64,000 nt of DNA, taken from NCBI RefSeq assembly GCF_000226095.1, contig NC_016472.1:10354001-10418000 (forward strand), read 5' to 3'. Shown one piece after another: positions 33,086 through 45,100 of this stretch; position 1 is the first letter of the stretch, and every line of letters begins with the position of its first letter. The translations under genes were made by a program, and so were the position numbers. The notes beneath the pieces were generated by a model. The model was not told where the DNA came from. It did not search any database and saw only the letters and a list, made by a program, of their open reading frames with translations. Source of the DNA: Thermothelomyces thermophilus ATCC 42464. Lineage: Eukaryota > Ascomycota > Sordariomycetes > Sordariales > Chaetomiaceae.

Positions 33086-36000
33086 CTTGACCGTTACGCT
33101 ATTAATAACTATAATGTATATATCCTGAGATTTCTAGGATCCTTTGTCAAAGTTGCCATAGACGACCTATCTAGCCTAGGCAGTTTTCTGGCTAGTAGAT
33201 AGATTAGTCTTCTTATTATATACCTACTTACTAGGTAAGATATATATATTAGGGCATTTATTAACAAGTTCGTAGACTTCCTTCTCCTAAAGACTCTAGT
33301 CCTATTTGATCATTGCTAGGAGCTACCAGTCTTTAAAGTTAGCCTTACGTCTAGCTTCGTGATAGTTCTTTGGAACTGACAGGTTTTGGTTGACGGATAT
33401 GTCATGTTTAACGCTAACAGGGGTAGCCGTAAAGATGATAGATTCGGCCAGCCTCTAGTCATCTAAGTGGTAGGTAAGGAACTGACTAGGAAGCTTTCCC
33501 TTGTTTAGTTTTACGTAGAAGCCGGACTAGGATATATTCCTAAAGCGGAATATCTATTGTCTCTATAGCCTCCCCCCCCCTATTAGCCTCCCCCCCCCAT
33601 TGCTTCTTCTATCTGTAGGGAGTAGGTAGTGTACGGTACTAGCAGGTAATTATGTAGTATAGGGGCTTCTCTTTGTTAGATCTTTTGGATATCTTTATCT
33701 ATAAAAGAGACGAATTTATCCTAATCTTTAGTCATTGGCATAGGAGATAGAGCTGATTAGGTAGGTTTAGGGGTTAAAGTTATAGACGGTAGATAGTCTA
33801 TTGAAATTAGTAGTAGTAGCTATTAAACTATAATAGTTAGAGATAGAATTGACTAAGATGTTAGCATTTCTAGCTAGTTTACTAGTTAAATTAGCATTTC
33901 TAGCTATTTCTATACTATAAGATCTTATTAAATGGATAGGGGTATCTCTACCTTATAGTTAGTATTTGATATACTAGTTAGACCTAAAGAAGATTAGGAT
34001 ATTAGTTTTAAGCTAGTAGTTATTAATGAACTAGGTTGATCTATTTAAAGATCTTTCGGTAGCCGGAAGGCAACTATATAATAGAATTCTAGGGAGTTTT
34101 CGTCTTCTTCGATAGTAGTATTCGTAAATACTACTTTATACTTGGGAGGATTAATAATATCCTTATCTTTATAGTAGTCGTCTCCTTCGTTAAACTTAAT
34201 AGCACTAACCCTAACGATAGCTCTAATCCGTAGGTTCTAGACCTAGTAGATCTTACTATAGATATCTATATATCTGATAAGTCTCCCTTTTTCTGCCTAT
34301 AGGCTGAACTTGTCAGCCTTATCGCGTTTGTCCGGCTTGATATAGTAATACGCGTAGCAGAAGTAAGTATATAGGTATCGGATATACAGCTTATAAGCCT
34401 CCTCTAGTATATTAAATGTAGTTATAAATAGCTCATAAGGACTTTTATTACCTAGGTTAGCCCTAGTAGGAAGGAGATTAGTAATAATGACTATAATGTT
34501 AACGATAAACGGCTAAAGGAATTCCGGAATTTAGTATATAAGCATCGTAGTTCTAGCCTTCTAAATAATGTCCATAGCCGCGCGTTTAGCTTTGCCGTTT
34601 TGCCAGGGGCTCGAAGGAGTGGTCTTTAGGATAGTAATATCTTTAGCGTCTGTAAATACGGCTAGTTTACTGTCACAGAAGTCCTTAGCGGATTGGCTAA
34701 ATTCTGTACCGCCATCAAGTCTAAACATTTAGATATATCTACCTATTTGGTTATACATCTAGACGATCTAGTCCTTTAGCCTATCGAATATATCTAACTT
34801 GGTACGGCCGAATTTGACCTAGTAGTAGTTTGACTAGACGTTAACGATATAGAGGCTATATTTATAATCTAGGTGGCCAGGAGTCTTATAAGTAATGACG
34901 TCTATATAGATAAAGTGAAGTATTCTTATCGCCTAGGTTAGGGCACGTTTACCTAGTTTATCCGTTACCTTCCCTATGATATAGGGTTTACAAAAGCTAT
35001 CGGCGTCCTTGTCGGTTAGGTCGATACTAGCGTCCTTATAGGCAGCTTTAATGGTAGCCTTGCTCGCGTATATTAGGTAGCGATATATAATATAGTAGTT
35101 AATAGAAGCAAAGATAGCTCTAGCTAAGGTAGGTGCCTTAGCGATAGTAGTAACTAATGTAGTTAGTTTGGCATTACAGACGACGAAGACGTCGCTAAGT
35201 CGTTCAAGTTTAGTAATAACTTGGCCAGATTTACCTATATATAAGGTATAATCTACCTAATTCTAAAAGATATTATCGTTAATTAGCTTCCTAGCACTGA
35301 TCAAGTTAGCTAGGGAAGCAGGATTATAGAGTGCCTTTCGGATTTCAACTATAGCTATCGTGCCGTTTCGAAGAACTATCTAGTAGGCAACGATGCCTAT
35401 CTCCTTGGCTTTTATAATATCGTTAGACAAGGAGAGATATACCCTTAGTCTAGGCAGATAGTAGAGCTTAGTAAACCACTTAATGTCATTAAAAACCATA
35501 TCGGCTATAGCCGAGTTATAGTAGATAATGTCTCTAACTACGTTAATAGCCTACTACTAGGTTCTGGAAGCTAATAGGAAAGACAATACCATCGGTTATA
35601 GTGATAAGGACGGTTAAACGGACGTAAAATTGGTAGAGTAGAAGATGCTATATATAGTAAATGTTACTAGATTTGTAACCCCCAAATTTAGGTATAGTAT
35701 TACTATAGATAATAATATATTCTTCTTAGCTAGGTAGTAAGCTTTCTTTAGCTAGGTATCTAGTACCTTCTTAAGGTTATAACCCTGATAGATATTCTTA
35801 GGATTATAGTATAAGCTATACTTATAGTGCTTAACTTTATTATAGAAACGTTTATTATAGTCCTAGCATTTAATCCTAAGGTAGGATAACTTCTTCCTAT
35901 TAAATAGTAAGGTAAAGTGATCATCCGTCTTCTTACCATTATTATTATTAGCACTAGTAATATTAATATTAATTAGGTTCCTCCTTATATTCTAGTCGAT

Positions 36001-37564
36001 ATAGGTTTTAGTTATATCCTTAATAAGGTCCTCCTAAGTAAGGGACTTATCTTCTATCTTCTAGATGTTCTATTAAAATAGGTTAGGGTAGATCTCCTCG
36101 ATAAATGACAGGACATAGTAGATCTTTACCACTAGTAAGAAGACAATACCTACATTATATAATTACTAACAGATAATATAGAGCCGATCAATATACCGGT
36201 CTATAGTATCGAATTTAGATAGATTAATCCCTATATACTCCTTAACTAATATCTAGGTTATATAGATAGTACTATATTATAATGCTTAGAAGACCTTTAG
36301 ATATATAGTACAGGGATTAACAACTTCCAGGTTCTAGCTAATACGTATTATATACGACTAGACGTCTAACTTCCTTAAGGATATAGTAATAAGTTAAAAG
36401 ATATTAGACTAGTCCGCCTTCTATATACTATAGGTAATAATATTATCTTTATCTAGCTTAGGGATATTAGTCTCGAGATAATAGAAGAGGTTATATAGTA
36501 CTAGCGATGACCGTAGTTAGCCGTCCTATATCTCTAAATTATCCTCGTTATAAAGGGTAGGAAGTAGTATAAAGGACCTCTTTTCCAGAAGGACAGGAGT
36601 GCTATTATTATTAGAAGTAGTCTATAGGTACCTTATAAAGATCATATCTCGCTCTCTCTAACAATGGTCGGCTACTTCCCATAAGGTAACTATCCATTAT
36701 AGTAGGTCTTAGTTATTAGTTTAAGTATTATTCCCTTTAGGGTATTCCTCCTCTTGATCTTGTTACTAGAGTATCTCTACCTTATCTTCTTCTTTGTCCC
36801 TAAGGACAGGGTTATCGAATAGGGTTAAAGATATCTTAAGAGTATTATATATATAGTTAGGGTTATAGGTTAAAGTTCCAAAGGATCTTTCCCTTAGAGT
36901 CTTACTACCTTGCCTGTTTCTTTTAGATGGTAGATACTATTTACCCTTAGATAGTAGGCCTATTTATATAAGGAAACGTCTTTAAAGGCTCATAGGTCTT
37001 ATACTTAATGACTTCTATAGGTTAGAGTGGTTAGAACTACTAAATCCTTAATAGAATTATTAAAATCTTGATAGATTTATCAAATTCTTAATAGATTTAG
37101 TAGTTTCCTTAATAGAATTAATGTCTTCCTTGATAGAATTACTAGTTCTAATAGTTTCTTTAATAGAAGGAAGAAAATCTTAATAGAATCTTGACTTAGT
37201 TATCGCTCTTATAGGTAGAAATGACTAGGACCTTTAGAATCTAGTAGCCGAAGGCCGAAGTCTATAGATTTAAGCGATTAGCAGAGGTTCTAAAGAAGGA
37301 GAGCAATCCGTAAAGAAATAAGCAGTAGAAGGAAGCTTGATTTACTAATAAATTTGCTAATAGGTTTACTAGTTCTATTACTATAACTCTAGCTAGCAAT
37401 TAAACCGCTTTAGTTAGATTTGAATTTAGTGGTTAGGTTAGAGGTAGCTATAGTCCAATGGATTCAAATGACTATAGGAGCCTCCAAAGCCGAGTGGTTA
37501 TTATTATTAAGGTAGCTATAGTTGAAAGAAGAAGAAGAAGCTAACTGTAGGAGCCTCTAGTAGA

Positions 37565-37576
37565 GGGCTTATAACC
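37565..37576 (-). other. Primer binding site of copia E (initiator tRNA-Met half-tRNA type)
   Basis: Minus strand GGTTATAAGCCC directly abuts the 5' LTR. It equals the complement of the eukaryotic initiator tRNA-Met anticodon arm (GGTTATGAGCCC) except for one G-to-A change, as expected from RIP. Confidence 0.75.
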
Positions 37577-37745
37577 TCTTGCAGGTGGATGCGCGGATAG
37601 AACTGACGATCTTCGTATCTCTGCTACGTAGTTGGCGATGGTTCTGGAGGAAGAAGGACGGAGGCGTCCAGAGCCAACCTGCAGGAAGATGTAGGTGGCT
37701 GTAACCTCGGTAGGGCTGGAGCCCTGGTGGGCCCAGTCCACCACA
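37577..37745 (-). repeat. 5' LTR of copia E (169 bp)
   Basis: Minus strand starts TGTGGTGGAC. GATTG at 37746-37750 is the right copy of the duplication. Confidence 0.92.
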
Positions 37746-37750
37746 GATTG

Positions 37751-38684
37751 GGAAAGGAGCACCTCTCCAGGCTGGCCTAGTATTTGAACCCTCTTCGTTA
37801 TGTCAGTCGAGGAATTTATGAATGAAGCTCACGCTGTGGGCACGCCTCTGGAGGATATTACGTCTGAAAGCCCTGACCGACGACCACCTGAGTAGCCCCG
37901 TTCTCTTGGGAAGCCAAAACCTAGAGGGGAAGGGAAATAATCGAAACATGATGACAATTACCTTAAGAATGATAAAAGGGAGGATAGCTAGGTTTGCGTG
38001 AACTGAATATGCAAGCATAGACCGAAAGTTTCGTTCCAGAATTGCGTCTGAGAAGCTGGTGCGGCTCCTAGTGGGCCGAATCTCTCTCGTCTCGATGGGC
38101 TTGTGGACGCGCCAGAGCGAGAGTTCCATTGAAGCTGGGCTCCCAGTCGCATGGGTGGATCTACTCCGTAGATGCAGGCTGTTCCGCACACTAATCCAGA
38201 AGTGGACCTAGCATGTGGGTATCAACCCTAACCCTTAAGTTCCTTCCAGAGCTTCCAGAGCATGGCCATGGCTGGCGCGCTTCTGGAAAGTTCCCGTGAC
38301 TTCCAGGCGGAGAGAGCTCTTTCTGGATCATGTTCATGGTCAGCAAGCGCATATCGCATGAGCATCGACAGCATTCTCGTCGCTTCGAGGCGCCGCGTTG
38401 ACATTGGTAATGATGGATTACTGCGCGTTTGAGATGCTGCCTGGCAGCTCAATTGAGGCCAGGAACCGTGTACTTAAGACTCGTGCTTTCCGAGTTTCAT
38501 GATCCAATCCTCTCCCCAGAATCATCAGACAGCAAACACTCAGAAGTGAAGAAACAACTCAGAGCTCTCCCAGCGCCCACCATCACAACAACACAACAAT
38601 CCCATCAGCCCATCGCCAACCATCATCACGGAAAACAAACGTCCACTCCTCAGTTTTATATCCCGGCAACTTCAATCAATCAAG
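37751..38684. promoter_or_regulatory. Upstream region of the heat-shock gene
   Basis: This is GC-normal DNA that was adjacent to the BTB gene's 3' end before copia E inserted. It contains a telobox-like AACCCTAACCCTTAA at 38224-38238, TTC/GAA clusters near 38033-38040 and 38236-38256, the canonical heat-shock element at 38281-38293, and an A/C-rich leader (about 38530-38680) before the start codon. The minus-strand open frames at 37803-38189 and 38228-38452 lack domains. Confidence 0.6.
38281..38293. promoter_or_regulatory. Heat-shock element (TTC-nn-GAA-nn-TTC)
   Basis: TTCTGGAAAGTTC is a perfect three-unit HSF1 binding site, 392 bp upstream of the small heat-shock gene. A further TTCC unit follows at 38301. 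It suggests heat or stress induction by HSF1. Confidence 0.8.
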
Positions 38685-39461
38685 ATGCTGTCCTTCTATC
38701 CCAGCTCGTTCTGCGCACCGGCGCACTCCCACATGGTTCCTCGCCAAAGCTTCTTCGATGACATCCTTAATGAGCTCAGCAGCGGCGCCTCCGCTTACCC
38801 ATACATTGCTGCTCCCGCGCCCCGCCGCCCAAGTGCAAGGCGCTCTCGGCCTCAGCCTAGCACCTTTAACCCCAGATTTGACGTCCGCGAGACCGAGGAT
38901 GCCTATGAATTTTACGGCGAGCTGCCCGGGCTCCAGCGCGAGAACCTGAACATTGAGCTGCCGGATCCTCAGACTTTGGTCGTCAGCGGCCACGTCGAAC
39001 GCAGCTACCCCCGGCTCTCGAACGTCAGCAGCAGCAAGGCCATCGAGCCGGCACCCACCCCGACTTCCACAACAACCGAGACCGAGCAGCCCCGTCGCAA
39101 TTCGTACCAGGCGACGGTCGAGGATGACCCGGAGGACGAGAACAGCTTGTCGTTTGGGCGCAGCACGCCCGTCTCGTCCCCGACATCCCGCAGCTCTTCG
39201 CCCTGGACCGAGCTCGCAGAGCCCACGACGTCCGGGAAGCCCGGCCAGGAGGTGGCCACACAATCACGGCCAGAGCAGACCGAGGAGGAGCCGCTCTACT
39301 TGCGCCAGGAGCGGTCCGTCGGCCAGTTCTCGCGCACCTTCACCTTTGCCGACCGCGTCGACGAAGACAACGTGACGGCCAGCCTGCGGAACGGCATCCT
39401 GAGCATCAGGGTGCCAAAACAAAAGCCGTCCGCTCCGAGGAGGATCGAGATCAGTCTATAA
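38685..39461 (+). CDS. HSP30-type small heat-shock protein, 258 aa
   Basis: This is an intronless alpha-crystallin-family chaperone that holds unfolding proteins during heat stress. The N-terminal arm has SFFDDILNEL (about residues 22-31). The first half of the alpha-crystallin domain is at 61-108 (FNPRFDVRETEDAYEFYGEL, then LPDPQTLVVSGHVER). A disordered Ser/Thr/Pro/Glu insert of about 95 residues (109-203) follows, then the second half at 205-258 with the family signature LRNGILSIRVPK and a C-terminal IEI motif that binds neighbouring subunits. A long insert within the domain is known for filamentous-fungal HSP30 (Neurospora type). The promoter heat-shock element supports the call. The 940 bp between copia E and the start codon keep the promoter intact. 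Confidence 0.92.
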   Translation: MLSFYPSSFCAPAHSHMVPRQSFFDDILNELSSGASAYPYIAAPAPRRPSARRSRPQPSTFNPRFDVRETEDAYEFYGELPGLQRENLNIELPDPQTLVVSGHVERSYPRLSNVSSSKAIEPAPTPTSTTTETEQPRRNSYQATVEDDPEDENSLSFGRSTPVSSPTSRSSSPWTELAEPTTSGKPGQEVATQSRPEQTEEEPLYLRQERSVGQFSRTFTFADRVDEDNVTASLRNGILSIRVPKQKPSAPRRIEISL

Positions 39462-40540
39462 AGGGGGGAAGTTTTAATACAGCCAACATGCATGTCACTG
39501 GGCGATCGGGCCGCCGAGAATGGCAGCCCTAAATTTGGAAGGCCGGCCCACCTATGACAGGGACAGTGAAGGCGGGGCCTATGTGCCTGTCAGAGACAGT
39601 AGAACTGAACTACAGAGTCCGGCTGGCCCACTGGCTTACGCCGGGGGTGCAGCGCCAGCTGCTTCGGATGGGTCAGGTCCAGGAAGAGGGGAGATCGTGA
39701 ACTCGGCTGTGTTTTGCAAATGGATGTAGATATTTTTTTTCTTTTATTTATTCTTTTGGTCGGCCATTTTAGGGGTGATTAGGGTACTTTTGAGATAAAT
39801 CTACCGCACTTCATTCCAATTCTAATTATCTCTCCTCACCTGGTCTTCTAGATGCTCGTGGCAACACCTCGCTTCGAATCTACCGCCCACTGTAACATCT
39901 CCCGAAATAACATAATATCAGAAGCTACACGTTAAACATGGTAGTTATTACATACATCGTTTGCCTTGGTGCATAAAGATTTGTTCACCCTCGGTATCGC
40001 ATATATCTAAAACCCGGAACGAAATCCGTGCAAACTTCTTAGCTTTGTGCCCTGTAATCCTAGCTCCGTGTTGTAATTATGTTTTCGGCCAGAGACTCGA
40101 ACAAGTCTTCTGCCGCCAGGCTAGAACTTCCACCACTCCTAGGATCATTGAGGACCACCCTCAAAGTTTATGTTGAGGCTTGGGTGCGTTCTCATTCATT
40201 GTCGAGATAAACCTCTTGTGACGATAAATAGATAATGGATTGTGTAGGTACCGTACTTCGTCCGGATGTTAGTTATAATTTTTTCTCATTCGAGACCCCT
40301 TCTTGGCGTGCCTACTCAGCCAACCAGATGATAATATTTTATAGAAATAATTAACCACCTCAATGACTTGTGATCTCCCGCTCGTTGACCAAGCCGACGG
40401 CGCACTACCAGAAGTGGAGCCGAACTCCCGCAATCCCACCTTGTAGCAATCGTAAGAGATGATTAATTAAGTCGGACCCCCTGGATTCGGAACACCCCAC
40501 CTTTCGTATACTTGGCATTTCTTGGCTTACATACCTACCT
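39462..40540. other. Intergenic region downstream of the heat-shock gene
   Basis: It has a T-rich stretch at about 39731-39755 that could serve 3' processing, then AT-leaning unique DNA. No gene is recognised; short frames at 39520-39729 and 39961-40176 lack domains. The RIP-degraded block starts at about 40540. Confidence 0.55.
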
Positions 40541-40559
40541 ATCTTCTTCAACCTTCTAT

Positions 40560-42110
40560 ATAACAGTCTATTCAACCCACTATAATATAGGAAGCCTCTG
40601 ATTCCGTACTTTCTAACCCGCTCTCTTTAGCTATAGAGCCCTCTATACGGCCGGCTTTAACCTGGGCCTGGTAGATCTGTTTAATCGTAGCGAACTACTC
40701 GTTCGGATCTATAACTACCCTCTTTCTCTTTAATGGCCGAACTACTTCTAACTATGCCTTTAGAGCTTCGTTTTCCTGATATAGCTAAGCCAATTCGAAG
40801 TTCTTCCGGTCGAATGCTTTTTTAACCTTCCTAAATAGGAGCCTACGTATAGAGAGGTATTAAGTCTTAGTAGCTAGGTTAGTTAGCTAACTATATAAGT
40901 CTAACTTCCTCTATAGCGTACTAAAAACTAGGTTAATAGCTCCTTTCGAAGGCTAGGAGTATTAAACAGATTCTAAAGTCTATATAGAAGCTAGCTATTT
41001 ATTAGTATTAACTATATTATTAGAATTTTCTAATAGAAGTCTATTTATTAAGGGTTTAGCTATATTAACTAGTTATAACCTAGATACCCTCTATCTTACT
41101 TTGATATTCTAAGATATAATGGCCTCCTTCTAAGCCCTTATGATATATTTGATTATTAATTACTTACTAATTGCTAACGACCTAGTCTAGAAAGTTATAT
41201 TATTAAGGAGCTTCTAATAAGTATATTTTAGAAGGGAGAAGACTAATGAATCTAATAGTTAGAAGTTATGGGAGGTATATAGTAATAAAAAGAGTAATTA
41301 GATATTATTCTTATAATATAATTATATAAAGTTATTAGTTATATAGCTATTATAGCTATCTAATATTAAAAGTTATTACTAGGAACTATCCTCTAGCTAG
41401 GTAGAAGGAATAAAGACTTCTTAGAGCTATTTAACTATAATAGTTCGATTGGTCTAGCCTATCTCTATTACTATAAACTTCTAGTCCTTTAATTTACTCT
41501 TATCGATAGGAAACTATCATTATTAAAGAGTCCTACCCCTAAAGATAATAACTAAGGGGATAGATATCTCTATTATAGAGATATACTTAAGGAATAAAGT
41601 CTAGGTACACGAACTAGGAGTTTTCTACTAAATTAAACGTATTTAGATACTTCTAACTACTAAGCTATTGGTTCCCTATCCTTTCATAATGCTATATTTG
41701 TCTATATTCTAATGGTTAGCTAGTAGGATATCCTTAATAGCTAGGATATTTAGCTATAACTACTAACTATATATAACTAAATTAATAGTACTATTAATAT
41801 AGACTAAATCTATCTTATAGGCTTGTTAGGTTTAAAGAATAAGGTTTCTATAAAGGAACTAGGTTATCTAGCCCTTTCTAACCATTATATAGCTATATTA
41901 TAGGCCTAGGCTATACCTAGGCTAGACAATGCCTAGGCTTTACCTAGGCATAGGAATAGACCTACCCTGCCCTACTTACACACGCCCTATAGGTCTGTAG
42001 AGCGTTTGTTACTTGTTTATAACTCGTCTAGTAGACATACAGCTAAGGCCTAGTTAGGGCCTAACCTAAAGCCTAACTAGGCCCTACCTAGGTTATACGT
42101 GTATATATTG
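40560..42110 (-). mobile_element. Probable Fot1/pogo-type DNA transposon remnant, RIP-degraded
   Basis: On the minus strand at about 40660-40900 a C-terminal transposase-like tail is readable: LLFRKVKKAFDRKNFELA, then a Glu/Leu-rich coiled stretch, then LKRKRVVIDPNE. This is the tail style of fungal DDE (Fot1/pogo) transposases. The upstream catalytic part (about 41000-41900) is too mutated to place the three acidic residues. Terminal inverted repeats were not found. A different source, such as another DDE family, remains possible. Confidence 0.45.
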
Positions 42111-42129
42111 GTTAAAAGGCACTCCTCTA

Positions 42130-45100
42130 TATAGCTCTTATATTTTTCCTCCTTTTCCTCCCTAAGGTAGTTGAATGAAACATTATACGCTTATCTATAG
42201 ATGCTATAAGGCTAGTATATTACATTTTGACTACCTTTCTTATTAGTAATAACTAATAATATAGTTATAGTAGATTTAGGAGTATATAGGCCCTTAGGCT
42301 TAGCGGAATTATAGGAGCTTGTCTACTCCCTTTAAGTAGCAATAGAATAGTAGAATGTTATAATCGACTCCCTCTAGGCATCCTAAACCTAACCTATCCT
42401 AACCCCTAAGTTGGCTAGGGTGCCCCTTAGAGCTTAACGGCCGTAGCGGAAGTATCTCCTAACCGGATAACCTTTTGACGGCAAAAAGGAACTCTTTATA
42501 GTATAGAAGAGCACGATAGAATATATCCTTATGGCTAATGGAGATTTTATTAGCTCTAATTATAACTAATAGGTCTTTATCTAGGGAAACCTTATATACT
42601 AGGTATAGACCCGAGTTACGGCCTACTATGAATCTATAGGCCTAAAAGTTGGTTATAACCTAACTTAGTTCCTCTAATATCTCGAGAGTATCTTCTCTAA
42701 TCCTTATAAAAAGATAGTAGCTTTGTTAGAACTAGAATTCTTATAATAGAGAGATAATAAACCGTTTATTACCTTTATTATTCGGTTTAAGGCTAAACTA
42801 TTAAAGGTAGGTAGCCTTGTTTAGAGTGACAAGTTATACCTAATTAAATTATAATGATACCTCCCTCTAAAACTTAAATATATAGTGGTCGGATAAGGAA
42901 TTCCCTAGGATAATTATATAATAATAGTTAAAAAATACTATAAGATTACCATAGATCTTGAGGCTCTTTACCTTAGTAATAAATATTAGTAGATATAAGG
43001 TTAATAGGTAATACTTAAACTATAGAGAGAAAAGGATATAGAAGGAGATATACTAATGATTAGAATTAACTTATTATATACTAATCTATAGAGGAAGGGA
43101 CCTAATAAAGATAGGGCAGGAAAATATAAGGGTAATACCCTATAGGTAAAATAAGTTAGCCTAGAAGTATATATAGCCTAATAGGCAGCTAAAGCGTATA
43201 TCTAATATAGGTAGAAAGGTTACTTTATTACTAAGTGTAACTTTGCCCTTACCTTAAGGCTAATATAGTAGAATTAGTCAAGAACTAATATTAATACCTT
43301 AGAGGCTAAAGAATAGAAGGAAGATAATGACCTATCTAACGAAGAAGATAGGAAGTAAGGGAAAGAGTAACCCTCGAGCAAAGTCTTGCAAGGGGGCTAG
43401 AAGATTATAACTACCTGGAAGACGAGTTTATAGAGATTAGTAAAAGAATAGATAGACCTCCTTTTCTTATTCTAATCTTCCTTAACTCTACTAGCCTTAT
43501 AAACGCTTAAGTAGATAGTAAATGTTCTAGCTATAGCGCTATTAGTAAAAGAATATACTAAAAGCTTAGAATTAAGTAGATTAGTTTACCTATTATATAT
43601 ACCTTTAGGACCATAACTAGGCTATAACTGGATTAGAAGATTACTTAGATAGCCTATATCATAATGGATATTGATAGCTAGGAGAGCTAGGCCATATTCT
43701 ATATAGTCCTAGGACTTATATATAATATTATATTGGGCCTCCTATAGATAAAATATTAGGAAGTTATACTAGATATATATATAGGCGTTTTTAAGATTAG
43801 TATATAACTAGGACTACCTATCTATAAGATCTCTTTATAGGTAAGATAGATAGGAATCTCTTGAATTATAGGTATAGTCCTTATAGGTATAATATAAAAG
43901 GTATAGAAAAAGAAGACTTCTAATACCTTCCTAGTCACTAGTATCTAGGAAATAATGACTATCTTAAAGTCAAGATACTGATTTAACAAAGACAATATAG
44001 GAAATAAAGGCTCCTAGCCTAAGTCTAGTATAGAGCTAGAAGTTACCTTACTAGACGAACTTCGTAACTTTGCTAACCTCTTTAATAAGGAGAAAGCTAG
44101 TAGACTTCCCTTATATTATAATACAGCCGATCACTATATTAGGTTAAAAGAGGGTCTAGATAGGAAGATTCCCAAGCTCCTATAGGGGCCTCTCCATAAT
44201 ATGCTATAAGATATTAGAAGTCTAAAAGCAAGTTATTAACTTGCTAGATAAGGGATAGATCTAAGCTAGCTCCTCTTCGGCTATTACCCCTATTCTTTTA
44301 GTAAAGAAAGTAGACAGAGGATAGAGGTTCTATATCGACTATTAGGCGCTAAATAAGATTATAAAGTAAAATCGGTACCCCCTTCCGCTTATTGAGGAGA
44401 TGCTTTACTCCTTAGCTAGAGCTAAGTAGTTTATAAAGCTTAACGTCTAGGCGGCCTTCTACCATATCTGGATTATAGAGGGCTACGAATATTTAATAGC
44501 ATTCTAGACCTAGTTTAGCCTCTTTAAGTAGCTTATCTACCCCTTTAGACTTATAGATATACTTATAACTTTCTAATAATATATTAATAACGCTTTTGGC
44601 CTAATATTTAGGAATTTTATGATAGTATACCTTAATAATATCTTAATCTATATATTAGATAATAAGAAAGATTATATAAGGTAGATAAAGGATGTACTTT
44701 AAAGGCTATAGAAAGCGAGACTTATATTAGATCTTAAGAAGTATATATTTACTATAAAAGAAGTTAAATACCTTAGCTATATTATAGAGGTAGGGGCTTA
44801 GGTTTGCCTAGACCTTGAAAAGCTAGCCGCTATCTGTAAGTAGGAGGTACTATATAAGGTTTAGAGAGTATAGAGTTTCCTAGGGTTTATAAACTTCTAC
44901 CGAGACTTTATCCCTAACTTCTCTAAGTTAACTATACCCTTAATATAGTTAACTTATAAGAATACCCTATTTCGGTAGGGGACTAAGGAATAAGAGGCCT
45001 TTCAAGCTCTTAAGATAGCTTTTATATTAGAAGCTATCCTAGTATAATAGGATCCTAAACAGGAGATAGTACTTAAGATAGACTACTCTAGGATAGCGTT

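Larger units (their letters stand above)
24074..37745 (-). mobile_element. Ty1/copia LTR retrotransposon E, complete outline, RIP-degraded, carrying gypsy A
   Basis: It is bounded by direct 169-bp LTRs (37577-37745 as 5', 24074-24242 as 3') and GATTG duplications. Without the nested gypsy it is about 6.2 kb. Minus-strand content in order: primer site at 37565-37576; gag-like region; integrase (near 34580-34930: HIDVIT, a DGGTEF motif, PSSPWQNGKA); gypsy A insertion; reverse transcriptase with YVDD altered to YIND near 25325-25360; RNase H; and a poly-G polypurine tract next to the 3' LTR at 24243-24249. All reading frames are broken by TAG/TAA stops, yet the LTRs are almost untouched. It separates the BTB gene from the heat-shock gene. 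Confidence 0.92.

Noticed and set aside
24076-37741. Two near-identical ~165-bp GC-rich segments taken first as a duplicated gene fragment (antisense frames at 23942-24241 and 37541-37762)
   Set aside because: The GATTG duplications, the primer site and the poly-G tract show they are the LTRs of copia E.
37803-38189. 128-aa minus-strand frame upstream of the HSP30 gene
   Set aside because: It begins with GTG rather than ATG and has no domain; it lies in the promoter region.
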